Shown here: one piece after another, positions 42,467-51,794 of the stretch | How the letters are laid out: the number at the start of each line of letters is the position of its first letter | How positions within the stretch are numbered: the first letter of the stretch is position 1 | Assembly: GCA_905234785.1 (NCBI GenBank) | Contig: CAJOIP010000006.1 | Span: 1-54,718 of the forward strand | DNA length: 54,718 bases | Reading direction: 5' to 3' | Source: an uncultured Eggerthellaceae bacterium | Lineage (GTDB): Bacteria; Actinomycetota; Coriobacteriia; Coriobacteriales; Eggerthellaceae | Notes under the pieces: model-generated | What the model was told of the DNA's origin: nothing | The model's database searches: none | The model's input: the letters and a program-made list of their open reading frames with translations, nothing else | Made by a program: the position numbers and the translations under genes

Positions 42467-43766
42467 CCTCGACGCCGCCCATGTAGGGCACGAGCACGTC
42501 GGGCACCTTCACGGAGCCGTCGGCCTGCTGGTAGTTTTCCAAGATGGCGGCCATCGTGCGGCCCACGGCCAGGCCCGAGCCGTTCAGCGTGTGCACGTAG
42601 CGCGTGCCCTTGAAGTGCTCCGGGTCCTTGTAGCGCATGTTCATGCGGCGCGCCTGGAAATCGGTGCAGTTCGAGCAGCTGGAAATCTCCTTGTAGCCGT
42701 TGTAGCAGGGCAGCCACACTTCGAGGTCGTACGTCTTCGCAGACGAGAACCCGATGTCGCCCGTGCACAGGCTGATGACGCGGTAGGGCAGGCCCAGCAG
42801 CTGCAGGATGTTCTCGGCGTCGGCCACCATGGCCTCGAGCTCCTCGTAGGAATGCTCGGGCTCGCACACCTTCACCATTTCCACCTTGTCGAACTGGTGC
42901 ACGCGGATGAGGCCGCGCGTGTCGCGTCCGGCCGAGCCGGCTTCCTCGCGGAAGCACGGGGTGAATGCGCAGTAGTGCTTGGGCAGGTCGTCGGCCGAAA
43001 GCGTCTCGTCGGCGTGCAGGTTGGTCAGCTGCACCTCGGCCGTCGGGATGAGGTACAGGTTGTCACCCTCTTTGTCAGACGTGCCTTCCATGTCGGTGGC
43101 GAAGGTCTTGAACATGTCGTTCTCGAACTTCGGCAGCTGGCCCGTGCCCGTCATTGTGCGGGCGTTGGCCATGACCGGCAGCCACCATTCCTTGTAGCCG
43201 CGCGACGTGTGCGTGTCGGCCATGAAGTTTATGATGGAACGTTCCAGGCGCGCGCCCATGCCGCCGAGCACGATGAAGCGGCTGGCGGCTAGCTTCACGC
43301 CGTAGTCGAAGTTGATGATGCCCAGGTCGGGGCCGAGGTCCCAATGGGCCTTGGGCTCGAAGTCGAATTCGGTCGGAGTGCCCCAACGACGCACCTCGGG
43401 GTTGTCGTTCTCGTCATCGCCGACAGGCGTCTCGTCCGAGGGCATGTTGGGCGTGTGCAGCAGCAGGTCGCGCAGCTCGGCATCGATGCGCTCGCGCTCG
43501 GAGCCGGCGCCTTCCAGCTCGGCTTTAATCTCGGCAACGCGCGCCTTCACGCTTTCGGCTTCGTCTTTCTGGCCGGCCTTCATAAGCTCGCCGACTTGCT
43601 TGGAAAGCGCGTTGCGTTCGGCTTGCAGCGCCTCTTCTTTCTGAATGGACTCGCGGCGAGCCTCGTCGAGCTGGGCGAACTTGGCGCCGTCCCATTCCGC
43701 GTGGCGGTTCTTCATGGCCTCCGCGACGGCCTCTTGGTTCTCGCGAACGAACTTGATGTCAAGCAT
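42450..43766 (-). CDS. serS: seryl-tRNA synthetase
   Basis: A 438-residue class II aminoacyl-tRNA synthetase. The N-terminal coiled-coil arm (about 1-110, for example ARRESIQKEEALQAERNALSKQ) contacts the tRNA-Ser long variable arm. The catalytic part shows motif 2 (CFREEAGSAGRDTRGLIRVHQFDKVE) and motif 3 (LNGSGLAVGRTMAAILENYQ). Start ATG 43766 is set by GGAG 10 bp upstream; no T-box leader is visible in the 150 bp before it. It is convergent with the kinase. Confidence 0.97.
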   Translation of the reverse strand: MLDIKFVRENQEAVAEAMKNRHAEWDGAKFAQLDEARRESIQKEEALQAERNALSKQVGELMKAGQKDEAESVKARVAEIKAELEGAGSERERIDAELRDLLLHTPNMPSDETPVGDDENDNPEVRRWGTPTEFDFEPKAHWDLGPDLGIINFDYGVKLAASRFIVLGGMGARLERSIINFMADTHTSRGYKEWWLPVMANARTMTGTGQLPKFENDMFKTFATDMEGTSDKEGDNLYLIPTAEVQLTNLHADETLSADDLPKHYCAFTPCFREEAGSAGRDTRGLIRVHQFDKVEMVKVCEPEHSYEELEAMVADAENILQLLGLPYRVISLCTGDIGFSSAKTYDLEVWLPCYNGYKEISSCSNCTDFQARRMNMRYKDPEHFKGTRYVHTLNGSGLAVGRTMAAILENYQQADGSVKVPDVLVPYMGGVEVIEPE

Positions 43767-43925
43767 GTGAAAGCACTCCTTCGTAATTGACGTGGGGGTA
43801 AGTATAGACCTACGGCATTGCGCCTTCATTGTCATTCTGGGCGTTAGCGAAGAATCTCCAGCGCCAAATTGCGGGAGATTCCGTGCTGCGTTCGGGATGG
43901 CGATTTCTCTGGTACTATGCGTATC

Positions 43926-44123
43926 ATGGATTTCTCGGAGATATATCATTTCCTGTTCGAAACGTACGCGGGCATCGGCGTGCTCGTAGCGGTTTCGCTT
44001 GTGCTGTGCATCATCATTGCGGCGGTGCTCGAGCTGCGCACGCGCAAGACCTTCATCGACCGCGGCCCCAAATCCGAAGACGAAGAAGACGAGTGGTCGC
44101 TGTTCGACGATGAGGACGACTAA
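43926..44123 (+). CDS. small single-helix membrane protein with acidic tail
   Basis: A 65-residue protein. The N-terminal half holds one membrane helix (GIGVLVAVSLVLCIIIAAVLEL), followed by a basic stretch and a highly acidic tail (EDEEDEWSLFDDEDD). An in-frame ATG at 43917 is an alternative start and neither has a strong ribosome-binding site. The composition is protein-like and the frame is not a shadow of another gene. Function is unknown. Confidence 0.55.
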   Translation: MDFSEIYHFLFETYAGIGVLVAVSLVLCIIIAAVLELRTRKTFIDRGPKSEDEEDEWSLFDDEDD

Positions 44124-44525
44124 GGCGCTGACGACTAGGGAACACCTTAACCCCATTCTGTCATCCTGAGCGGAGCGCGAAGCAGCCCCCCACCTGTCAT
44201 CCTGAGCGAAGCGCGTAGCGAATCCCCCTTTGTCATCCTGAGCGGAGCGCGAAGCAGCCCCCCACCTGTCATCCTGAGCGGAGCGCGTAGCGAATCCCCC
44301 TTTGTCATCCTGAGCGGAGCGCGAAGCGCGAAGTCGAAGGATCTCCGCGAAGCGACCAGCCGGGTTCGCGTCCCGGGACGACCGGTCAGAGCCCGAGATT
44401 CCTCGCTGGCGCTCGGAATGACAAGCAAGTTATGCTGCAACTAGGTATTTAAAAACCCTATACGGATGCCCCAACGTGACGGCGGTATACTTTCCCACGA
44501 TAAAACTATGAGGAAAGAAGGCAAC
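44124..44525. repeat. GTCATCCTGAGCG tandem repeat block (36-bp period)
   Basis: Five tandem copies start at 44160, 44196, 44232, 44268 and 44304, each beginning GTCATCCTGAGCG and spaced exactly 36 bp. Two kinds of unit alternate, one with GCGAAGCAGCCCCCC and one with GCGTAGCGAATCCCC. The block ends with AGTCGAAGGATCTC, a GC-rich centre and a final inverted GGAATGAC arm at about 44415-44422. It belongs to the same family as 14421-14604. No coding capacity is seen. The 3' part of this gap should hold the promoter of the kinase gene at 44526. Confidence 0.85.
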
Positions 44526-45398
44526 ATGTCCGTTACGCAAACTTCCACGTTGTACGAGCGCGAAGGCGATTACATCCCGCGCATCGCCGCCGTACACGAC
44601 CTGTGCGGCTACGGGAAATGCTCGCTCGGCGTGGCTATTCCCGTGCTGTCTGCGGCGGGCGCCGATGTGTGCCCCGTGCCGACGGGGCTGTTCAGCTCGC
44701 ATACGGCGTTTCCCGGATGGTACATGCACGATACGACCGATATCCTGGCCGATTACCTGGCGGCTTGGAAGGGCATCGACGTGGAAATCGACGCCGTGTA
44801 CTCGGGCTTCCTCGGCGCGCCCGAGCAAGTAGACATCATCCGCGACATCTACGCCACGTACCCAAAGGCGTTGCGCGTGGTCGACCCGGTCATGGCCGAT
44901 CACGGGCAGGTGTACCCGACGTACACGCCCGAACTCGTGGCGGCCATGGGCGAGCTGGCGTGCGATGCCGATATCCTGACGCCGAACCTGACCGAGGCCG
45001 CCATCATCCTCGGCCGCGAGTGGACCGGCCCCGACATCGATGAGGACCAGGTGCGCGACATCATCGGCGCCCTGCGCGAACGCGGCGCGAAGAACGTCGT
45101 TTTGAAGGGCATCGAGCATGGCGACGGGCTCATCCACAACTACACGTGGGGCGATGCCGCCGAGTTCTCGGAGACGACGAACGCGAAGCTTCCCTACATG
45201 CTGCATGGCACGGGCGACCTGTTCGCCAGCGCGCTGCTCGCCGCCGTGATGACCGGCCGTGGCCTGCCCGAAGCCACCGCCTTCGCAGCCGACCTGACCG
45301 CAGACGCCATGGTCGTCTCGGCCAAGCAGCCGAACTTCGAAGCCCGTGGCGTGTCCTTCGAGCCCCTCCTGGGGAAGGTTGCCGCCCTGCTCGCCTAA
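44526..45398 (+). CDS. pyridoxamine/pyridoxal kinase (PdxY/PdxK-like)
   Basis: A 290-residue ribokinase-fold kinase. IAAVHDLCGYGKCSLGVAIPVLSAAG near 21-46 is the conserved N-terminal vitamin B6-kinase segment; VVDPVMADHGQVYPTYTPE near 119-137 and DILTPNLTEAAIILG follow, and LHGTGDLFASALLAA near 224-238 has the catalytic Asp. It phosphorylates pyridoxal, pyridoxine or pyridoxamine with ATP to feed PLP enzymes. Start ATG 44526 follows AGGAAAGAAGG. Confidence 0.9.
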   Translation: MSVTQTSTLYEREGDYIPRIAAVHDLCGYGKCSLGVAIPVLSAAGADVCPVPTGLFSSHTAFPGWYMHDTTDILADYLAAWKGIDVEIDAVYSGFLGAPEQVDIIRDIYATYPKALRVVDPVMADHGQVYPTYTPELVAAMGELACDADILTPNLTEAAIILGREWTGPDIDEDQVRDIIGALRERGAKNVVLKGIEHGDGLIHNYTWGDAAEFSETTNAKLPYMLHGTGDLFASALLAAVMTGRGLPEATAFAADLTADAMVVSAKQPNFEARGVSFEPLLGKVAALLA

Positions 45399-45427
45399 CC
45401 TGCCCGCAAATGCGCCTTTTAAAACGT

Positions 45428-46330
45428 CTAGCGGCTTGAAAAGAGCGTAAGAAGCGCTGTCATGTTATTGGCGCATTCGGCTTTCAAGTTAATCGTGATG
45501 CTTTCCCGCTCTGAATTACCAGACTGCGCCCGCTGAAGAAGCCGCATCATATCCGATTGCGCAAGAGCACGAGATTGGACGGCCAAAAGCCATATAAACC
45601 ATGCTTCGTATTGCATGTGGCGGGTTGTGCTAAGGTTGCGAAAGCGACATAGGAATCTCGATTTGCATTGCGCAAGTGCGTGAGTGAAAGGTGCGGCCTT
45701 TCGGTCTGATAGCGACGTTTCACCGCAATTCGCGATTAGTAGCGTTACAGCGCTTACGGTAATTGCCGAAATGATGTTAGCGAGGATGCTGGCAGCTTTG
45801 GGCGATTTCACGTTGTATTTACCGGCAAACGTAACCCGTTTTGTTGGATTATCAATTGTGAGCGTCAGTTTCTGGGGAATTTGCTGCCCCGTTGTTTGCA
45901 ATCGGGCAACTTCGTTTTTGATTATCGCGAGTACTCGTCCGCGCATTCGAAAAGCGGTTTTCAGGCTAACTTTGCATTTTTGCGAAATCTCCCTTAAGCT
46001 GCACAGCTCAATATGGCATTCTGCGAAAGTCATCCATGTTTCCAAGGGAATCTTTGTGCCTGATAAGAGGCTGCTTGAGTGGGCGGTAAAACTACGACCG
46101 CAGGTGTGGCATAGATAGCGCTGCCGCCCCTTTTCGTCGAAGCCTCGTTTCGTATGGCTTTCTGACGCGCATGCTGGGCAGGCGGGACTCTTGGCGTATC
46201 CGCTTTCGTGCTCAAGCGTTTCGTAATGCCCTTCTATCAATGCTTGCAGACGCTCTAAAGAAAGGTTGCGCTCACGGTCGATTAAAGCGCGGCTGTGCAC
46301 ATTCAGCCCTTTTGGAATTCGTAACAACAC
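45428..46330 (-). CDS. zinc-ribbon/HTH protein resembling the N-terminal half of an IS1595-type transposase
   Basis: A 300-residue protein starting at GTG 46330, where GGAGGAG is 5 bp upstream, a strong indication that it is translated. Residues 51-77 form a zinc ribbon (C51, C54, C74, C77: CPACAS, then YLCHTCGRSF). Residues 95-135 (PLETWMTFAECHIELCSLRE, ISQKCKVSLKTAFRMRGRV) form the HTH pattern seen before the catalytic core in IS1/IS1595-type transposases. The C-terminal 160 residues show no DDE triad that I can find. No terminal inverted repeats are visible. It could be a decayed transposase, a domesticated one, or a regulator. It lies just downstream of the tracrRNA on the same strand. 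Confidence 0.6.
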   Translation of the reverse strand: MLLRIPKGLNVHSRALIDRERNLSLERLQALIEGHYETLEHESGYAKSPACPACASESHTKRGFDEKGRQRYLCHTCGRSFTAHSSSLLSGTKIPLETWMTFAECHIELCSLREISQKCKVSLKTAFRMRGRVLAIIKNEVARLQTTGQQIPQKLTLTIDNPTKRVTFAGKYNVKSPKAASILANIISAITVSAVTLLIANCGETSLSDRKAAPFTHALAQCKSRFLCRFRNLSTTRHMQYEAWFIWLLAVQSRALAQSDMMRLLQRAQSGNSERESITINLKAECANNMTALLTLFSSR

Positions 46331-46550
46331 CCATCTCCTCCTGCCGTTTCGTCGCTGATGGCAGTATCGATTGACGGCGGGTTCGTGCGTGTACCGAATA
46401 ACGTACAGACAGCTCCAAAAATGTCTAACAAACCGAAAAGATGTTGGATGTACGCGGTCGCGCCTTTAAGGCTCGTGGGAAGTGGGAGACGTGGCCGCAA
46501 AAAGGCGGTCCGAGGCCGTCTCTTACGCAAGGATCAAGTTGGAAATGGGA

Positions 46551-46672
46551 AAGAAAAAGGGCCTCTGACGAGGCCCTTTGCAAGTCAAATTGCCACCTAC
46601 GTGGCGCCTGAAGGCTCTTTAGGCTAAGCCGTTATTTTGACTCGCAGTGTCGTCCCGGCTGGTAACCAGAAC
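46551..46672 (-). ncRNA. tracrRNA
   Basis: Read on the minus strand from about 46672: the anti-repeat (GTTCTGGTTACCAGCCGGG, then ACGACACTGC) pairs with the CRISPR repeat almost fully, with one A-C mismatch and G-U pairs. Then come bulge GAGT and lower stem CAAAAT, matching repeat start GTTTTG. Further stems include GCCAC-GTAG-GTGGC, and transcription ends at a perfect stem GGGCCTC-GTCA-GAGGCCC (46559-46576) followed by TTTTTCTT. The -10 box TATTAT (plus coordinates 46679-46684) is 7 bp from the predicted start. The overall order (upper stem, asymmetric GA bulge, lower stem, stem loops, terminator) matches type II-A tracrRNAs. Confidence 0.88.
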
Positions 46673-46792
46673 ATGGTCATAATACCACTGTTGGCTAAAA
46701 CGAAGGGCAAAAAGATACCCCCGCTTCTGATAGTCTGTTGTCATCGATAATCGGCAAGGCGATTCAATGCCAGCAGAGCGGAAGAGGTAAGT
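46673..46792. promoter_or_regulatory. divergent promoter region between tracrRNA and cas9
   Basis: It contains TATTAT for the tracrRNA on the minus strand and GATAAT at about 46746-46751 as the likely cas9 -10. GAAGAGG with spacing of 5-6 bp precedes the cas9 ATG. Confidence 0.5.
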
Positions 46793-49700
46793 ATGAATCT
46801 GCGAAATGCAGCCCGCGACGGAATCGATTACAGCATCGGTTTAGACATCGGAACCGGTTCGGTTGGTTGGGCGGTCATCGATTCGAATGGCGATTTGCTT
46901 CACTTCAAGAAAAAGCCAGCCTGGGGCAGCCGGCTCTTCCCTTCGGCTGACTCCGCGTCGAAAGCTCGCGTTCCGCGTGGGCAGAGGCGCCGCTATGACC
47001 GCCGACGCCAGAGGCTCGACTTGCTCCAGGAACTTTTCTTCTCGGAGATGGCCGAGGTTGATCCCGAATTCTTCGTGCGTTTGCGTCAATCTCGGCTTTT
47101 GCCGGAGGACCGCGAAGCAGGACATGCTGACTATCGGTGGCCACTGTTCAACGGGTCAGATTTCACCGAGAAGGACTACTACGAGAAGTTCCCCACCATT
47201 TACCACCTTCGCGCTTGGCTGATGGAAACTGACGAGCGCGCTGATTTGCGTCTCATATACCTGGCCTTTCATAACATCGTGAAAACGAGGGGCAATTTCC
47301 TCCATCAGGACAATGCCAAGTTGAGCGCGCGAAACGCCAGTATGAAGGAGTCGGTCGATAAACTGTGCGATGCGATTGAAGCTTGGTGCGAGGAGCGGGA
47401 GCTCACCTGCCTTCCGAAGCGGAAAAAACTCTGTGGAGTTCTGGAAGATGGGTCGCTCACTCGAGCGGACAAGCGAGACAAAAAGCAATTGGCATCGCTC
47501 TTTTCCTATGGCTCAGACAAGGAAGGCGAGCGATTTGCGTACGAAACAATAAGTGCGGTGCTCGGCTATCAGGCATCGTTCGGCATTGTTTTCGGCATCG
47601 AAGGAGAAGCGTACAAATTTGGCTTGGATAACGATGAGAAAGTCGAGGAGTTCCTGACGGTTTGCCCCGATGACGGGGTCGAGCTATTCGAAGCCATCCA
47701 AGCCGCTCATTCGTCCTATATCCTGGCGGGCATCCTCAAGGGGGCGGATGGCAAGACCATCTCGTATTGCAAAATCGGCGAATACGAGCGTTACGGTGAA
47801 GACCTTAAAACGCTCAAAGCGCTCGTTCGCGAATACGCTCCTGAAAAGTACGACGATTTCTTCCGCGGGTCGCACTACGAGGACGCTCGCTGGAAGAAGG
47901 ACTACGACCCGAGCAAAGCGCAGGGCTATACCCGTTACAACCTCGGAACGAGCAAGCTTGGCTATGATGATTTCGCCAAAGAGGTGAGGAAGCTTCTCGG
48001 TCAGGCAGGGGCGGAGGGCGATCCTCGATACGAGCGGATGATGCAATCGTTCGCGGAAGAGACGTTCCTGCGTCGCCTGAAGACGAGCGACAACGGCAGC
48101 ATTCCCTACCAGCTGCATCTCGAAGAAATGCAGGCCATTATCGATTCTCAGGGCAAGCATTATCCGTTCCTGCTCGAAGATCGCGCGAAAATCGAATCCC
48201 TTGTCACGTTCCGCATCCCGTATTATGTCGGCCCTCTGACAACTAAGAACGCGCCGACGAATCCAAAAACCGGGAAGACACGCTTCGCATGGTCCGAACG
48301 CCAGGAGGGAAAGGAGAGCGCGCCCATTCGCCCTTGGAACTGGGAAGAGGTCATCGACAAAGATAAAAGCGCGGAAAACTTCATCCGGCGCATGACCGGC
48401 ACCTGCACCTATTTGCAAGGCGAGCCGGTTCTTCCGCGCTGCTCGCTGCTCTATGAGAAGTTCTGCGTGCTCAACGAGCTAAACGGCGCCCGCTGGTCGC
48501 AAGATGGCGACGACGAGCACAGGTTCAGTGCCGTTGACCGTCTGCTGATTTATGACGAACTGTTCAAACGGGGCTCCGTTACCTATAAAAAAGTCGAGGA
48601 TTGGCTCACTCGGCACAATCGCCTTCATCCCCATGTACGGGGTGGACAAGGCGAGACGAAATTCGAATCAAAGCTCTCGTCGCATATGTTCTTCTGCAAG
48701 GTGCTCGGTGTGGATGACATCGACGGCGCCAATGAGCGGATGGTCGAGGAGCTCATATTGTGGAACACGCTGTTCGAAGATCGCGACATCCTTCGCGAGA
48801 AGGTGAAGCGAGCGTATGGCGATCGGCTAAGCGATGACCAGATCAAGCAGATTTGCAAGAAGCGCTTCACGGGGTGGGGCAGGCTCTCCGAGAAGTTCCT
48901 GTGCGGCTTGAAAGCCGAGATGACAGAAGGCCTCAAATCAATCATGGACATCCTCGAGGACGGCAATCCCGAAGGCAAGCATGTTGGCTCTGCAATGGTT
49001 CTCATGGAAATCCTTCATGATGAGCATTTCGGCTTCGAGAAACTCATCGACGAGGTGAATCTCGAGAAGGCGAAAGGCGAGGGCGGGCTCTCGATTGAAG
49101 ATCTCCCGGGCTCGCCCGCATTACGCCGTGGCGTAAACCAGGCGACGAGGATTGTCGATGAGATCGTCGGCATAGCCGGAAAGCCTCCTGCGAACATCTT
49201 CATCGAGGTAACGCGGGAAGAAGACAGGCGTAAGAAGGGCAAGCGTACGACGCGTCGCTACGACGGGTTGAAAGCAGCCCTTGCAGAGTTGAAAGAAGAC
49301 GGCGCGGTCAGCCTCCAAGAGCTGAAAGCCGTATCTCCGGATCAACTCGATGACGCTCTTTCCTTGTATTTCATGCAGAACGCGAAGTGCATGTACTGCG
49401 GCGAGCCGCTCGACATTCGGCATGTGATGAGCGGCGACCAGGAGTATCAGGTCGACCACATCATTCCCCAGTCTTATGTCAAAGACGACAGTTTCGAGAA
49501 CCGCGTGCTGGTCCATTCGCACTGCAACCAGAGCAAAACAGATGCGCTGTTGATCGATCCGGCCATCAGGCGAAAGATGAGCGACTACTGGAAAAATCTT
49601 CTCGACGCCAAGTTAATCGGCGAGAAGAAATATCGAAACCTGATGCGCGACCGCATCGACGAGAAGCAGATGCGGGGCTTTATCAACCGCCAGCTGGTTG

Positions 49701-50929
49701 AAACGAGTCAGATCGTCAAATTCGTGCGACTCATGCTCGCCGAGAAGTACCCAGATACCGCCGTCGAATCCATCAAGGCGGGCCTCTCGCACCAGCTGCG
49801 TGAAAACCAGGGTTTCGTGAAATGTCGTGAGGCGAACAATTATCACCATGCGCACGATGCCCTGCTTGCAGCGGAGATCGGTCGGTTCATCAAGCTGCGG
49901 CATGGCAATTTGCTCGAAAATCCCATCGCAGCGACGAAGGCGATGAAGGACTTCATTCAGTCCCAAAGCGAGTACTACAAGCGAACGCACCGCATGCCGG
50001 GCTCCGCCTCGTATATCGTCGGAAGCTTCCTGACCTCAGGGTTCGACAAAGAAACCGGCGAAGTGTTCAGGGATGCTTGGGACGCCGAAGCGGAATGCGC
50101 GAGGATCCGCCGTTTCCTGAACTACAAGCAATGCTACATTTCGCGAATGCCCGAAGTGACAAACGGCGCCTTCTGGGATGCGACGATTTACTCGCCGAAG
50201 AATTCAAAGAAGGCGTTATCGCTACCGCTGAAGAAGGGGCTCGATCCCCAGAAGTACGGCAGTTACTCGAGAGAGCAGTTTGCCTATTTCTTCGTGTACA
50301 AGGCGTTGAAGAAAGGCAAGCCTGTGTTCGAGTTCGCGCCAGTGCCGGTGAGTGTGGCAGCGAGAGCTGAACAGGAGCCAGATGTTCTGCGTAGGTATGC
50401 GTTGTCGATATCGGAAGAGAAAGGGCTTGATTTCGTCGAGGTGGTTCGAGCAGGCATTTCTAAGTATCAGCTTATTGAATATGAAGGGGACAGGCTGTAT
50501 ATCACAGGTCAGAAAGAAGTACGTAACGCATCTGAGTTGGCGTTTACAATACATGAGGCCGAAGTCGTATCGAAACTAAGCAATGGGGATTTCCCATCCG
50601 CCGCCGATCTGGATGCATTATTCAGAACAGTCGTCGAGCGTTACGAGCGTATAGCGGGAAGACTTGGTGCCCAAATGGGCGTTGGTCAACTTTGGAAAGC
50701 ATTCGAACGCGCAACAGACGAGGAAAAAGCAAAGGCGATCATCAGTCTTATTTCCATCGCAAACGGTAATACTAATATGATTGATCTGTCAGCGGTCGGT
50801 GGTCCGAAATGCGCTGGTTGTATGCGTATCACGTTTTCCAAAGCCCTTACAGACTCCCATGCTGATCTAGCATTTATCGATCAATCGGTCACGGGCATGT
50901 TCGAGAGGCGGCAGCGTCTTGAGCTTTAG
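46793..50929 (+). CDS. cas9: Cas9, type II-A RNA-guided endonuclease
   Basis: A 1378-residue Cas9, the length of the S. pyogenes-like large group. RuvC-I has D18 in YSIGLDIGTGSVGWAV, the Arg-rich bridge helix is near 65-85 (RVPRGQRRRYDRRRQR), RuvC-II has E805 in NIFIEVTREED, HNH has H889 in YQVDHIIPQSYV followed by NRVLVHSHCNQSK, and RuvC-III has H1021 and D1022 in NNYHHAHDALLAAE. The C-terminus ends with FIDQSVTGMFERRQRL, equivalent to the SITGLYETR end of SpCas9. All catalytic residues are intact, so it should cut both strands. The PAM cannot be read from the sequence. Its last codons overlap cas1. Confidence 0.98.
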   Translation: MNLRNAARDGIDYSIGLDIGTGSVGWAVIDSNGDLLHFKKKPAWGSRLFPSADSASKARVPRGQRRRYDRRRQRLDLLQELFFSEMAEVDPEFFVRLRQSRLLPEDREAGHADYRWPLFNGSDFTEKDYYEKFPTIYHLRAWLMETDERADLRLIYLAFHNIVKTRGNFLHQDNAKLSARNASMKESVDKLCDAIEAWCEERELTCLPKRKKLCGVLEDGSLTRADKRDKKQLASLFSYGSDKEGERFAYETISAVLGYQASFGIVFGIEGEAYKFGLDNDEKVEEFLTVCPDDGVELFEAIQAAHSSYILAGILKGADGKTISYCKIGEYERYGEDLKTLKALVREYAPEKYDDFFRGSHYEDARWKKDYDPSKAQGYTRYNLGTSKLGYDDFAKEVRKLLGQAGAEGDPRYERMMQSFAEETFLRRLKTSDNGSIPYQLHLEEMQAIIDSQGKHYPFLLEDRAKIESLVTFRIPYYVGPLTTKNAPTNPKTGKTRFAWSERQEGKESAPIRPWNWEEVIDKDKSAENFIRRMTGTCTYLQGEPVLPRCSLLYEKFCVLNELNGARWSQDGDDEHRFSAVDRLLIYDELFKRGSVTYKKVEDWLTRHNRLHPHVRGGQGETKFESKLSSHMFFCKVLGVDDIDGANERMVEELILWNTLFEDRDILREKVKRAYGDRLSDDQIKQICKKRFTGWGRLSEKFLCGLKAEMTEGLKSIMDILEDGNPEGKHVGSAMVLMEILHDEHFGFEKLIDEVNLEKAKGEGGLSIEDLPGSPALRRGVNQATRIVDEIVGIAGKPPANIFIEVTREEDRRKKGKRTTRRYDGLKAALAELKEDGAVSLQELKAVSPDQLDDALSLYFMQNAKCMYCGEPLDIRHVMSGDQEYQVDHIIPQSYVKDDSFENRVLVHSHCNQSKTDALLIDPAIRRKMSDYWKNLLDAKLIGEKKYRNLMRDRIDEKQMRGFINRQLVETSQIVKFVRLMLAEKYPDTAVESIKAGLSHQLRENQGFVKCREANNYHHAHDALLAAEIGRFIKLRHGNLLENPIAATKAMKDFIQSQSEYYKRTHRMPGSASYIVGSFLTSGFDKETGEVFRDAWDAEAECARIRRFLNYKQCYISRMPEVTNGAFWDATIYSPKNSKKALSLPLKKGLDPQKYGSYSREQFAYFFVYKALKKGKPVFEFAPVPVSVAARAEQEPDVLRRYALSISEEKGLDFVEVVRAGISKYQLIEYEGDRLYITGQKEVRNASELAFTIHEAEVVSKLSNGDFPSAADLDALFRTVVERYERIAGRLGAQMGVGQLWKAFERATDEEKAKAIISLISIANGNTNMIDLSAVGGPKCAGCMRITFSKALTDSHADLAFIDQSVTGMFERRQRLEL

Positions 50930-51794
50930 AACCATCTTCATCGAAAGCCAGTGTCGCTGCTCTTATCAGGGCGGTTATATGGTCGTGCGCAAGGAAGACG
51001 AGACGTCGAAGGTGCACCTGTCCGAAGTGTCGTCTGTCATTCTGCAGACCCAGCAAGTCTACTTGAGCGCATATCTCCTTTCTGAGTTTGCGAAGAACAA
51101 AATATCCCTTGTCGTCTCGGATGAGAAGCACAATCCGGTGGGGCAGTACCTGCCGCTTTACGGAGCTCACAACACGAGCAAGCGCATCGTCGAGCAATTG
51201 CGGTGGGGTGAGCCAATAAAAAAGCGCGTGTGGCAGCATGTCGTGCGCGACAAGATCTACCATCAGGCAAGATTTCTTGAGGAGCGCGACTACGATGAGG
51301 CGAAAATCCTCCATGGGGCGATACCTGAAGTCCGCTCCGGCGATACGACTAACCGTGAGGCGCAGGCAGCCCGCATCTACTTCACCGCGTTGTTCGGGGA
51401 TGGTTTCAACCGGAATGCAGAGATTCCTCTGAACGCCGCACTAAACTATGGGTATGCCATCTTGCTTTCCATGGTCAACCGCGAGATTGTTTCGCGGGGA
51501 TATTTGACGCAATGTGGCATTTGCCATCGGAACGAATACAACCAGTTCAACCTCGCCTGCGATTTCATGGAGCCGTTCAGGCCTGCGGTCGATCGCTTGG
51601 TGGTCGATTTTTTCACAGGCGACTTCGATGTCGATACGAAGCGGGCGTTGGCCGACTTGGCGAACAAGGGGATGGTGTACAAGGGAGGAACCTATCGTCT
51701 TATCTCGGTTGTCAGTCTGTACGTCCAAGATTGTTTGAACGCCCTGAACAAGAAGATTGCCGTGGACGATATCGAGGCGTTCGAGATTCTATGA
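50919..51794 (+). CDS. cas1: Cas1, spacer-integration nuclease/integrase
   Basis: A 291-residue protein, start at TTG 50919 overlapping cas9 by 11 bp. The catalytic arrangement is present: Glu in NREAQAARIYF near 148, His in TQCGICHRNEYNQFN near 205, and acidic residues in LACDFMEPFRPAVDRLVVD near 213-231. It forms the Cas1-Cas2 complex that inserts new spacers at the leader end. The type II-A variant normally also needs Csn2 and Cas9 for spacer capture, all present here. Confidence 0.96.
   Translation: MSFRTIFIESQCRCSYQGGYMVVRKEDETSKVHLSEVSSVILQTQQVYLSAYLLSEFAKNKISLVVSDEKHNPVGQYLPLYGAHNTSKRIVEQLRWGEPIKKRVWQHVVRDKIYHQARFLEERDYDEAKILHGAIPEVRSGDTTNREAQAARIYFTALFGDGFNRNAEIPLNAALNYGYAILLSMVNREIVSRGYLTQCGICHRNEYNQFNLACDFMEPFRPAVDRLVVDFFTGDFDVDTKRALADLANKGMVYKGGTYRLISVVSLYVQDCLNALNKKIAVDDIEAFEIL

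Noticed and set aside
43767-43925. A T-box leader in front of serS.
   Set aside because: No T-box core motif or long leader with a terminator is present on that strand in the 150 bp before the start.
44160-44340. The 36-bp period of the tandem block and the shared GTCATCCTG with the CRISPR repeat suggested a relation to the CRISPR array.
   Set aside because: Apart from about 9-11 shared bases the units differ, there are no unique spacers, and the tandem units are contiguous; the shared string is probably chance.
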